Assembly (NCBI GenBank): GCA_017446125.1
Contig: JAFSRL010000155.1
Span: 1-15,660, forward strand
Reading direction: 5' to 3'
Source: Lachnospiraceae bacterium
Lineage (GTDB): Bacteria > Bacillota > Clostridia > Lachnospirales > Lachnospiraceae
Length of the DNA: 15,660 nt
Shown here piece by piece: positions 6,686-13,370 of the stretch. Each line of letters starts with the position of its first letter. Positions within the stretch are counted from its first letter, which is position 1. The position numbers and the translations under genes are program-made. The notes under the pieces are model-generated. The model saw nothing but the letters and a program-made list of their open reading frames with translations. It had not been told where the DNA came from and did not search any database.

Positions 6686-7486
6686 TCATGACCGTGAACG
6701 ATGTGTGTGGGTTACGGGTGCAACGATGACCTCGAGTCCGCGTTCTTGTAGGAGATTGATGTAAGCGGGATCCGCGTCGTTGTCGGTGATCAAACCGGTC
6801 ATATCTTTGATAGCAAGCAGTTGGAACGTATTCTCTTTCTTTAGTTTGGAACTGTCACAAAGGATATATCGCTTCTTTGCACACTTCATCATCTGCTGTT
6901 CTAATTCTGCAACAAGAATATTGTTTAGACCGGCACCGCTTTTTTCATTGAAGGAGTCGCAACCGATAAAGGCAATGTCCGCAGTCCGTCCGCGATAAAA
7001 CTTTAATGCATCCGGACCGACAAGGCACGCGCTTCGCGCACGAACAATCCCGCCGTTCATGTGCACTTCCAAATTGTGATTCTGCATCGCCGTGGCAGCG
7101 ATGGAAAAGGAATTTGTAAAAATGGTGGCGGTCCGGAGTTTGACAAGATAATGACTGAGTTCTGTGACGGTAGAGCCGCCTGCCAGAATAATGGTCTGGT
7201 TATTTTTGAGCAGACCGGAGGCGACTGCGGCGATGGCCTTCTTCAGATGGGTATTAATCAACGCCTTACTGCTAACAGGATCGTCACGACCGGTATCGAC
7301 CGATACCGCGCCGCCGTGTGAGCGAATCAGGAGATTCCTGGATTCCATATCCGCGAGTTTTTTTCGTATTGTTGACGGGGCGAGATCAAGTGCATCACAC
7401 AATTCCTGCACCGTAACGCGATGGCGCACTTCCAGAAGGTGAACAATGTATAACTCATCATCTCGAATGAAAGACTCATTTGTCAT
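6686..7486 (-). CDS. DeoR-family transcriptional regulator of the downstream locus
   Basis: This is a sugar-phosphate-responsive repressor type of 266 residues. The N-terminal helix-turn-helix (about 24-58) contains LAPSTIRKKLADMESRNLL and the RSHGGAV turn typical of DeoR proteins. The effector domain (about 80-235) has the AGGST phosphate-binding loop (102-106), NSFSIA and FIGCDSF. I chose ATG at 7486. A longer frame reaches 7567, but its 27 extra residues are Lys/Phe-rich translation of the AT-rich promoter region and do not look like protein. No ribosome binding site precedes ATG 7486; a minus-strand promoter would place transcription start at about the A of this ATG. The gene is divergent from the transporter gene, the usual layout for a local regulator. 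The effector is probably a phosphorylated intermediate of this locus. Confidence 0.9.
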   Translation of the reverse strand: MTNESFIRDDELYIVHLLEVRHRVTVQELCDALDLAPSTIRKKLADMESRNLLIRSHGGAVSVDTGRDDPVSSKALINTHLKKAIAAVASGLLKNNQTIILAGGSTVTELSHYLVKLRTATIFTNSFSIAATAMQNHNLEVHMNGGIVRARSACLVGPDALKFYRGRTADIAFIGCDSFNEKSGAGLNNILVAELEQQMMKCAKKRYILCDSSKLKKENTFQLLAIKDMTGLITDNDADPAYINLLQERGLEVIVAPVTHTHRSRS

Positions 7487-7492
7487 AATAAC

Positions 7493-7522
7493 AGTATATT
7501 TTTTGAAAAAAAATCTTGTCAA
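7493..7522 (-). promoter_or_regulatory. Sigma-A promoter of the DeoR-type regulator
   Basis: On the minus strand a perfect -35 box TTGACA (7517-7522) and a -10 box TATACT (7493-7498) are separated by 18 bases. Only six bases (GTTATT) lie between the -10 box and the ATG at 7486. The expected transcription start therefore falls on or next to the start codon. Confidence 0.7.
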
Positions 7523-7620
7523 TCGTTTTTGAAAAAATTTTTTTGAACAGCATAACAATGTTTTCATGTATTTTTTATTTATTTTTCACAGGTAAGCGGG
7601 AAAATTTTTTTTAATTTGAG

Positions 7621-7661
7621 CGTTTTGTCCTGAACGACAACAATCACAAGCGAAACGTTTC
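7621..7661. promoter_or_regulatory. Candidate operator cluster upstream of the transporter promoter
   Basis: This stretch holds the 11-mer CGTTTTGTCCT (7621-7631), the dyad TTGTC-N6-GACAA (7625-7640) and the perfect palindrome GAAACGTTTC (7652-7661), which abuts the -35 box. The 11-mer recurs exactly at 10024-10034 before the TIM-barrel gene. These are plausible binding sites for the divergent DeoR regulator; no footprint or alignment supports this yet. Confidence 0.45.
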
Positions 7662-7662
7662 A

Positions 7663-7691
7663 TTTACAACTTTGCGGTTCTGGGATATATT
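7663..7691 (+). promoter_or_regulatory. Sigma-A promoter of the EutH-type transporter gene
   Basis: TTTACA (7663-7668) and TATATT (7686-7691) are separated by exactly 17 bases. The predicted start at about 7698 leaves a leader of about 60 bases before the ATG, which has a strong AGGAGGT site at 7746-7752. Confidence 0.65.
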
Positions 7692-7759
7692 TTGGGTGTA
7701 ATGGATGCGTGGGCGGTCGCATTCAGGGGAGTTAAAAATAATAACAGGAGGTAAATCTT

Positions 7760-8863
7760 ATGGTAAGTCAAATTATCGTGTATATCATGGTATTTTTTAT
7801 GGCACTTGCTGCAATAGACAGAATGTTTGGCAGTAAGTTTCAATTGGGCAATGAGTTTGAAGAAGGCTTTAACGCGATGGGACCGCTGGCTCTGGGCATG
7901 GGCGGTATCATGGTGACTGCGGATTTAATCGGGAATGTACTGACTCCCACCGTCGGAAAATTGTTTTCCATGGTTGGCGCGGATCCGTGTATGGCCGGCT
8001 CTCTCATTCTCTCGATCGACACTGGCGGGTACGCGCTGGCACACGCGATACAGCCGGACAATGCGGACATTGCAAACTTTTCCGCAATCATCTTAGCTTC
8101 AATGATGGGACCCACGATTGCGTTTGGCATTCCGGTTGCGCTCGGCATTCTGGAGAAAAAGGATCATCGTTTTATCGGACTGGGCACCATGAGTGGCATC
8201 ATCTGCATCCCGTTTGCCTGCATCATTGGCGGTGTGGTTGCAGGGTTTGATATGGGCATGGTTCTGATTAATATGGTGCCCGTATTAGTATTTGCGGTTA
8301 TCATAGCGCTTGGTTTGCGCTTTGCGCCGAATGCAATGATGAAGGGATTCAGTTGGTTTGCAAAGTTCATGATTGCGTACTTGAGTTTTTTCCTGGCGCT
8401 GGCGATTGTTCAGGAACTGACACCCATTCATTTGATTGAGCTTTTGCCACTGAATGACGTGTGGCTGGTTTGCGGCGCAATCAGCATGATGCTCGCGGGG
8501 GCATACCCGTTCGTAAAGGTTATTACGAGAGTTTTGGGCGGACCTTTGGGTAAGATTGGTAAGCTGATTGGCGTGAATGATGTTTCCATTGCCGGGTTCA
8601 TTGCGTGTCTTGCGAACTCCATTCCTGCTTACAACCTTGTAAAAGATATGGATAATAAGGGGAAGGTTCTGAACATTGCCTTTGCGTGTTGCGCGGCGTT
8701 TGCCCTGGGTGATCACCTGGGGTTCTGCGCAGGTGTGGAACCGGATCTTGTTGCCGCCATGGTTGCTGCCAAGGTCGGCGGCGGTATTCTGTGTATTCTT
8801 TCGGCCTTATTCTTCTGTAAGCTGAACGTAAAAATGCTTGAAGAAACACCGGAACAGGCATAA
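7760..8863 (+). CDS. eutH: EutH-family (ethanolamine permease-like) transporter
   Basis: This is a polytopic inner-membrane carrier of 367 residues with roughly ten hydrophobic segments across its length. Family features include the N-terminal hydrophobic helix, NEFEEGFNAMGPLALGMGG (31-49), SIDTGGYALAHA (85-96), SMMGPTIAFGIPVALG (114-129), LANSIPAYNLV (284-294) and ALGDHLGFCAGVEPD (315-329). EutH proteins transport ethanolamine, and the family call is solid. The neighbours are not eut genes: no ammonia-lyase, shell or aldehyde dehydrogenase gene is visible. The gene is first in a locus with an FGGY kinase and two dehydrogenases, so the cargo may be a polyol or other small hydroxylated compound. 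It has a clear promoter, an AGGAGGT site seven bases before ATG, and a long hairpin after its stop. The symbol reflects family, not proven substrate. Confidence 0.85.
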   Translation: MVSQIIVYIMVFFMALAAIDRMFGSKFQLGNEFEEGFNAMGPLALGMGGIMVTADLIGNVLTPTVGKLFSMVGADPCMAGSLILSIDTGGYALAHAIQPDNADIANFSAIILASMMGPTIAFGIPVALGILEKKDHRFIGLGTMSGIICIPFACIIGGVVAGFDMGMVLINMVPVLVFAVIIALGLRFAPNAMMKGFSWFAKFMIAYLSFFLALAIVQELTPIHLIELLPLNDVWLVCGAISMMLAGAYPFVKVITRVLGGPLGKIGKLIGVNDVSIAGFIACLANSIPAYNLVKDMDNKGKVLNIAFACCAAFALGDHLGFCAGVEPDLVAAMVAAKVGGGILCILSALFFCKLNVKMLEETPEQA

Positions 8864-8877
8864 GCTTATCTATAGAT

Positions 8878-8918
8878 GCTTCCGGATCGTTTCCGATTAC
8901 GCGAAATGATCCGGAGGC
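8878..8918 (+). promoter_or_regulatory. Long intercistronic hairpin after the transporter gene
   Basis: Bases 8878-8893 pair with 8903-8918 as a continuous 16-bp stem (two G-U pairs) around a nine-base loop. The core is TCCGGATC against GATCCGGA. No T-run follows, so it is not a standard intrinsic terminator. It may be a partial terminator, an RNase barrier that stabilises the transporter message, or a protein-binding site. It also buries a GGAGG sequence (8913-8917) in the stem. Confidence 0.65.
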
Positions 8919-8954
8919 GCCCTTCCGAAACACAAGAATAATCGGACAATCGTC

Positions 8955-9944
8955 ATGCCGCCAGAGAAAACAACAGCCGGATTAAAACTGCATAAACATT
9001 TTCTCCTTGTTGGCATCATAATCGCGGTCGTGATTTATGCCCTGACCGACGGTCGTTTTTTGAATGTCCGCCTGCTCCGGCAGACGGTCAAAGAACCTGT
9101 CGATAAGGAAGAGAATCTCTCTTATGAGCGCAGCTACCAGGTGCTGTCTGACACGCTGCTGGAGCGGGACGGAATCGTTTTAAAGAATGCGCATGATCAC
9201 GTGATCGCGCTGGATGTGGAAAGCGGTGTTGTCATCAAAACCGGCGATATTACAGAGCGCTCGTCAGCGGACATCGTATCTGTCTCCGAATATGTCGGAT
9301 ATCTCTATATGTTTGACGGAAACGATGTTTATGCGCTTGCCATCAATTCGGGGAAACTCAAGGCACTCGCAAAAAACTGTCTAAAATTCATCCCGAGTGG
9401 AAACTATGTATATTACCTGCGCGATGAAAAGGACAGCCGGTTTTTGTTCAGATGTAATATCAACGGAACATACGAAAAGCGCCTGTTCACGGAGGAGGTT
9501 GATGACTTCTGGGCAGGCGACGGAAACCTGCTCATGCGCCTGAGAAACGGACGGTACCTATGGTATGATACAATCACACAGAATTCTCTTGAACACATTC
9601 TTCCGCGGGACGCGGGAATGATTATGGCATCTGCGGACCGCTTTTACTACCTGTCACAAGGCAAGCTGTATTGCAGGGGCTGGGAAACACAGGAGGATGA
9701 AGTTGTGTCTGAGAATGTGGTTCTCTATCATACGGGCTTTGAACACACGGCGGTTTGTCACACGGATGGCACGATTACACTCATGGATTCATCCGGTGAG
9801 GAAAGAAGTATTGATGCCCCTGCGGACGCAGAAAACGCAGCCTTAAGTATTTCCTCTTCAAATCTGTATTTCACGAATCATTCAGACGGTACAACATACA
9901 AGGCGCCGTTCGAAAATCCGTCATGGGAGACGCTCTCGTTTTGA
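8955..9944 (+). CDS. Membrane-anchored beta-propeller-like protein (DUF5050-like), function unknown
   Basis: This protein of 329 residues has a basic N-terminus, one hydrophobic helix (about 15-31) and a large predicted extracytoplasmic domain. The domain consists of repeated short beta-strand units, for example IVLKNAHDHVIALDVESG, YLYMFDGNDVYALAINSG, RFYYLSQGKLYCRGW and NLYFTNHSDGTTYKA. This pattern resembles PQQ-like or DUF5050 beta-propellers. No lipobox or catalytic motif is visible, and I do not recognise a specific family member. It lies between the transporter gene and the TIM-barrel gene, but its start has no clear ribosome binding site, and the TIM-barrel gene has its own promoter. 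It could be a sensor or accessory to uptake, or an unrelated insertion in the locus. Confidence 0.65.
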   Translation: MPPEKTTAGLKLHKHFLLVGIIIAVVIYALTDGRFLNVRLLRQTVKEPVDKEENLSYERSYQVLSDTLLERDGIVLKNAHDHVIALDVESGVVIKTGDITERSSADIVSVSEYVGYLYMFDGNDVYALAINSGKLKALAKNCLKFIPSGNYVYYLRDEKDSRFLFRCNINGTYEKRLFTEEVDDFWAGDGNLLMRLRNGRYLWYDTITQNSLEHILPRDAGMIMASADRFYYLSQGKLYCRGWETQEDEVVSENVVLYHTGFEHTAVCHTDGTITLMDSSGEERSIDAPADAENAALSISSSNLYFTNHSDGTTYKAPFENPSWETLSF

Positions 9945-10005
9945 GCAAATCAAAACACTTCCGCGTTGCACATTTTTTACAAAGTTTTTCTTTTTTTTTA
10001 TTCTC

Positions 10006-10054
10006 TTTTCACAAGCTTTCTCTCGTTTTGTCCTCATTAATCCCGTTTTGCCTT
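10006..10054. promoter_or_regulatory. Candidate operator repeats upstream of the TIM-barrel gene
   Basis: TTTTCACA (10006-10013) is followed by CGTTTTGTCCT (10024-10034) and CGTTTTGCCTT (10044-10054), the latter two exactly 20 bases apart. The first 11-mer is identical to 7621-7631 before the transporter gene, where TTTTCACA also lies upstream. The gap from 9945 to 10211 also holds a T-rich tract (about 9971-10009) with no strong hairpin before it. Confidence 0.45.
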
Positions 10055-10094
10055 AATCCGCAAAAAATCAACCGTAACACGCAATACCCCCCGA

Positions 10095-10123
10095 TTGTAT
10101 GAGCGCGGTCTTCTTCCTATACT
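10095..10123 (+). promoter_or_regulatory. Sigma-A promoter of the TIM-barrel/kinase/dehydrogenase genes
   Basis: TTGTAT (10095-10100) and TATACT (10118-10123) are separated by exactly 17 bases, placing the start near 10130. The leader contains a small dyad, GATAT-N6-ATATC (10144-10159). This promoter probably drives the tightly spaced genes from 10212 to the end of the window. Confidence 0.65.
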
Positions 10124-10211
10124 GTTGCATATAAGCTGCACTTGATATCCGCCCATATCGCTGTGGCCTGGCACATCAATCTCAAAAAAAACAGAAAGAG
10201 AGGAACTGCTT

Positions 10212-10892
10212 ATGAGCAAGAACAGACCGTATTTGATTGTTATGCTTACGTTTAACGATGTCACGGTGGATAATGCCAAGGAGGTCTTTGCGGAATGTAA
10301 GGACCTGCCGGTCAGGGATTGGGGCTTTAAAAATGTCGGCTTGCCTAAGGACCGGATGAAGGACCTTGTGAATGACATGAAGCAGGCGGGAAAAAAGACA
10401 TATCTCGAAGTCGTGACATACGACGAGGAGTCCTGCATGGATGCCGCGAAACTTGCGGTGGACTGTGGTTTTGACGTTCTGATGGGAACCGTTTATTATG
10501 AATCCGTTCACAATTATCTGAAAGAAAACAACATGCACTATAGTCCGTTTGTCGGCAAGGTTTCCGGTTCGCCGTCCATACTGGAGGGAACCAACGAGGA
10601 GATTATTCAGAACGCGAAAGACATGATGGCAAAGGGCATTACGGCGTTTGATATCCTTGCGTACCGTCATGTTGTGGACGGAGAAAAGCTTGCTCGTGAT
10701 TTCTGCGCGGCAATTGATGCCACAGTGACAATCGCAGGCTCCATTGACGATTTCGGACGGATTGACACCATGTTTGATATCGGACCGGCTGCGTTTACGA
10801 TGGGCAGCGCACTGTTCAAAAAGAACTTTGTAAAAGACGGATCCTTCCGCGACAACTTAAAGGCTGTAGATGATTATATGGCTGCGAAATAA
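10212..10892 (+). CDS. TIM-barrel (phosphate-binding) enzyme of unknown activity
   Basis: This is a cytosolic protein of 226 residues with alternating strands and helices typical of a (beta/alpha)8 barrel. Successive strand ends are recognisable at PYLIVML (6-12), DWGFKNVGL (36-44), KTYLEVVTYDEE (62-73), FDVLMGTVYY (87-96), YSPFVGKVSGSP (110-121), AFDILAYR (145-152), TVTIAGSIDD (171-180) and AAFTMGSALF (193-202). The last two resemble the paired Gly-rich phosphate-binding loops of HisA, KDPG-aldolase and hexulose-phosphate-synthase type barrels. Charged residues at barrel-mouth positions (Lys40, Glu66, Asp147) are possible catalytic groups. I do not recognise the exact family. In this locus an aldolase, isomerase or epimerase acting on a sugar or polyol phosphate would fit. 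It has its own promoter and an AGAGAGG site, and is followed by a HAD phosphatase gene after 20 bases. Confidence 0.7.
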   Translation: MSKNRPYLIVMLTFNDVTVDNAKEVFAECKDLPVRDWGFKNVGLPKDRMKDLVNDMKQAGKKTYLEVVTYDEESCMDAAKLAVDCGFDVLMGTVYYESVHNYLKENNMHYSPFVGKVSGSPSILEGTNEEIIQNAKDMMAKGITAFDILAYRHVVDGEKLARDFCAAIDATVTIAGSIDDFGRIDTMFDIGPAAFTMGSALFKKNFVKDGSFRDNLKAVDDYMAAK

Positions 10893-10912
10893 GAACGGGA
10901 GGAAGACAAACA

Positions 10913-11749
10913 ATGTCCGAACAGGCAGAACTCAGAACCAAATATCATGTTAACGAAGATATACAGAACCTGATTCCAAGGATCCGTAATTTCTGTCTGG
11001 ATATGGATGGAACGGTTTATCTGGATACCACATGGATTGACGGAGCACTTGATTTTTTGGATAAGCTCGAACAGACCGGTCGGAGATACTGTTTTATGAC
11101 CAACAACTCGTCTAAAAATGCTGCGGTATATGTGGACAAGCTGCACGGAATGGGCTTGGATATCAATCCGGAGAAACAACTGATTACATCCGGACACGCC
11201 ACGGTTGCATATTTGAAGAAACACTTCCCGGAAAAGCGCGTGTATTTATTCGGCAATGAGGTGTTAAAAGAGGAATTCGCTTCCCGTGGCATTACACTTG
11301 ATGAAAAACATCCGGATGTGATTTGTACAGCCTTCCATACTTCATTTGATTACAATGACCTGTGCATCCTGTGTGATTATATTCGTGAAGGGCTGCCCTA
11401 TGTTGCGACGCATCCGGACTTCAACTGTCCGACAAAAACCGGGTTTGTTCCTGACATCGGATCCCTGGCCGCGTACATTGAGGCATCAACGGGCAGGACT
11501 CCGGACAAGGTCGTCGGCAAGCCCAACAAGGAGATGATTGATTACACACTGAGTGTGATCGGGGGTGAACCTGCGGAAACATGTGTCGTCGGGGACAGGT
11601 TATACACGGATGTGAAATCAGGTGTGAACAACGGACTTTATGGGATTTTTGTACTGAGCGGTGAGGCACAGTTACCGGACTTGCCGGAATCTGATGTACA
11701 GCCGCATCTGGTATTTGATTCAGTCAGGGAAATCATTCCGTTCCTCTAA
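10913..11749 (+). CDS. HAD-superfamily subfamily IIA (NagD-type) sugar/polyol phosphatase
   Basis: This is a probable cytosolic Mg-dependent phosphatase of 278 residues. The four HAD motifs are present: nucleophile Asp30 and acid/base Asp32 in CLDMDGTVY (motif I), TNNSS at 63-67 (motif II), Lys203 in VGKPNKEM (motif III), and VGDRLYTDVKSG with Asp228 and Asp233 (motif IV). The C2-type cap lies between motifs II and III, as in NagD and glycerol-phosphate or phosphoglycolate phosphatases of this subfamily. A GGGAGGA site (10897-10903) precedes the start. It sits between the TIM-barrel and kinase genes in one probable transcript. It likely dephosphorylates an end product or a dead-end intermediate; the substrate is not readable from sequence. 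Confidence 0.88.
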   Translation: MSEQAELRTKYHVNEDIQNLIPRIRNFCLDMDGTVYLDTTWIDGALDFLDKLEQTGRRYCFMTNNSSKNAAVYVDKLHGMGLDINPEKQLITSGHATVAYLKKHFPEKRVYLFGNEVLKEEFASRGITLDEKHPDVICTAFHTSFDYNDLCILCDYIREGLPYVATHPDFNCPTKTGFVPDIGSLAAYIEASTGRTPDKVVGKPNKEMIDYTLSVIGGEPAETCVVGDRLYTDVKSGVNNGLYGIFVLSGEAQLPDLPESDVQPHLVFDSVREIIPFL

Positions 11750-11805
11750 ACACACGGAAAGAGAACTGACCTGAATGAATCAGATTAAACAAAGGAGGTA
11801 TAGCA

Positions 11806-13299
11806 ATGTATGTAATAGGAGTAGATCTTGGAACACAAAGTATGAAGGGGCTTCTGGTTGACCCGAACGGAAAGATTGTCGGGGAAGCCCACTATGAGTA
11901 TGATCCGATTTATCCGAATCCCGGCTGGGCGGAAGAAAAGGTTGCGGACTGGAAAGCGGCACTAAAGTCAGTAATCGCGCAGTTGCTGGAGGAAACCTAC
12001 GTAAAACCGGAAGAAATCGGAACAATCGGATTCGATACGATTAATGATTCAATCGTTGTTGCGGACAAGGACGGGGAAGCGTTGATGAACTCCATCATCT
12101 GGCTCGACCGCCGCGCAGAGGCGGAAACTCGTGCCATGGGAGAAAAGATTGATGAGAATAAGCTGTTTTCTCTGACGGGCTTGAATCTTGACTCTTCGCA
12201 TTCCGCGCCGAAGATTCTCTGGGTGAGAAACAACAGACCGGACGTCTATGAGAAGGCAAAGTATTTTTATTCCGTAGACAGCTACATGGTTCACTGGTTG
12301 ACAGGTGAGGTGGTTGTGGATTATTCGGTCGCCTCCTCGGCGCTTGTCTACAATGTTGCGGAAAAGAAGTTTGATGAGGAACTGTGCAGGCTCTTTGATA
12401 TTGACCCCGGGGTTATGGGTGCGCTTGGAGCGGCGGAAGATGTTGTCGGAACAATCAGACCGGAGATTGCCGCAGAGTTAGGACTTGCACCGGGCACGAA
12501 GGTTATCCGGGGTGCCGGCGACGAGCACACGGCCTGTCTGGGTTGCGGGTTGGTAAAACCCGGAATGGTTGCAGACATTACGGGTACCGCGGAACCGGTT
12601 TGTGCGGTTGCAGGGAAGCCTGTATTTGACACAATAGGACATCTTGTCGAAACACATGCACACGCCGATCAGCGCTGGTGGCTGGTTGAAAATCCGGGCT
12701 TCGTTTCCGGCGGGTCTACGCGCTGGTTCCGTGATACAATCTTCCGTTTTGATTCATATGACTACATGAACGTCGCCAGCCAGAAGTCGCCGATCGGATC
12801 GAACGGCGTACTCTTCCTGCCGTGCATGTCCGGCGCAATGACACCCACGTGGAATGGCAACGCACGGGGAACATTCACGGGTCTTTCCCTGTCGCACACG
12901 ATGAATGACATCAGTCGTTCTGTGTTTGAAGGCATCGCATTTGGTTTGCGCGACAATATTGACCGCTTCGAAGAGATTGGGATTGACGTGAATTCAGTCT
13001 ATATCGTGGGCGGAGGAACAAAGTCTCCGTTATGGTGCCAGATGAAGGCGGATCTTTTGGGCAAGCCCATGGATTGCTCGGCGAACGCTGAAGGCGCCGC
13101 GATTGGAACCGCAATGCTTGCGGCAGTTGCGGAGGGAACTTTTGCAGACCTTGATGAGGCTGCCGCAGTTATGGCACAACTGGGGGCTCATTATGAACCC
13201 AACCCTGCCAACAAAGCAGCTTATGATGAGGCGTACGGCAGGTATCAGGAATGTTACAAGGCGATGGAGCCGTTCTTTAACAAGTGCTATCAGGAGTAA
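11806..13299 (+). CDS. FGGY-family carbohydrate/polyol kinase (xylulokinase-like)
   Basis: This ATP-dependent kinase of the FGGY family has 497 residues, a normal length. The N-terminal domain begins with the phosphate-binding GVDLGTQSMKG (5-15). The expected catalytic base is Asp239 in RGAGDEHTACLGCG. The C-terminal domain contains FEGIAFGLRDNID and the adenosine-binding IVGGGTKSPLWCQMKADLLGKP. Overall it resembles xylulokinases, but where they carry the QMHG substrate loop this protein has GFDTINDSIVVAD (75-87), so xylulose is unlikely to be the substrate. A strong AAAGGAGG site (11791-11798) precedes ATG. Neighbouring genes for two alditol-phosphate-type dehydrogenases suggest the product is a phosphorylated polyol or ketose. 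A 12-bp hairpin follows the stop. Confidence 0.88.
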   Translation: MYVIGVDLGTQSMKGLLVDPNGKIVGEAHYEYDPIYPNPGWAEEKVADWKAALKSVIAQLLEETYVKPEEIGTIGFDTINDSIVVADKDGEALMNSIIWLDRRAEAETRAMGEKIDENKLFSLTGLNLDSSHSAPKILWVRNNRPDVYEKAKYFYSVDSYMVHWLTGEVVVDYSVASSALVYNVAEKKFDEELCRLFDIDPGVMGALGAAEDVVGTIRPEIAAELGLAPGTKVIRGAGDEHTACLGCGLVKPGMVADITGTAEPVCAVAGKPVFDTIGHLVETHAHADQRWWLVENPGFVSGGSTRWFRDTIFRFDSYDYMNVASQKSPIGSNGVLFLPCMSGAMTPTWNGNARGTFTGLSLSHTMNDISRSVFEGIAFGLRDNIDRFEEIGIDVNSVYIVGGGTKSPLWCQMKADLLGKPMDCSANAEGAAIGTAMLAAVAEGTFADLDEAAAVMAQLGAHYEPNPANKAAYDEAYGRYQECYKAMEPFFNKCYQE

Positions 13300-13314
13300 A
13301 CGAGCAGTGTTTAA

Positions 13315-13355
13315 GCCACAGGACGGAGATGTCAATAAACGTCCCGTCCTGTGGC
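13315..13355 (+). promoter_or_regulatory. Perfect 12-bp intercistronic hairpin between kinase and dehydrogenase genes
   Basis: GCCACAGGACGG (13315-13326) is fully complementary to CCGTCCTGTGGC (13344-13355) around a 17-base loop that can extend the stem a little further past a bulge. No T-run follows. The stem ends directly against the ribosome binding site of the next gene (13356-13363), so it may influence processing or translation there. Confidence 0.7.
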
Positions 13356-13370
13356 GGAAAGGATATGAGC

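Noticed and set aside
7487..7567. N-terminal extension of the DeoR regulator
   Set aside because: It translates AT-rich promoter DNA containing the -35 and -10 boxes, and the DeoR domain begins normally from the later ATG.
7650..7663. CcpA (cre) site over the GAAACGTTTC palindrome
   Set aside because: Only the central positions fit; the outer TG and CA of the cre consensus are absent.
7760..8863. Part of an ethanolamine microcompartment operon
   Set aside because: No ammonia-lyase, shell, EutJ-like or aldehyde dehydrogenase gene lies on either side within the window.
9971..10009. Intrinsic terminator after the beta-propeller gene
   Set aside because: There is a T-rich tract, but I find no GC-rich stem directly before it.
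1555..13299. luxS, an FGGY kinase, a TIM-barrel enzyme and a DeoR-like regulator in one window, suggesting an Lsr-type AI-2 uptake system
   Set aside because: luxS belongs to a separate operon about 10 kb away, there is no Lsr ABC transporter, and the kinase does not show the LsrK substrate segment I recall.
13284..13370. Upstream start of the AraM-like gene overlapping the kinase gene
   Set aside because: The extension runs through a perfect hairpin, has no ribosome binding site and adds residues unlike the family.
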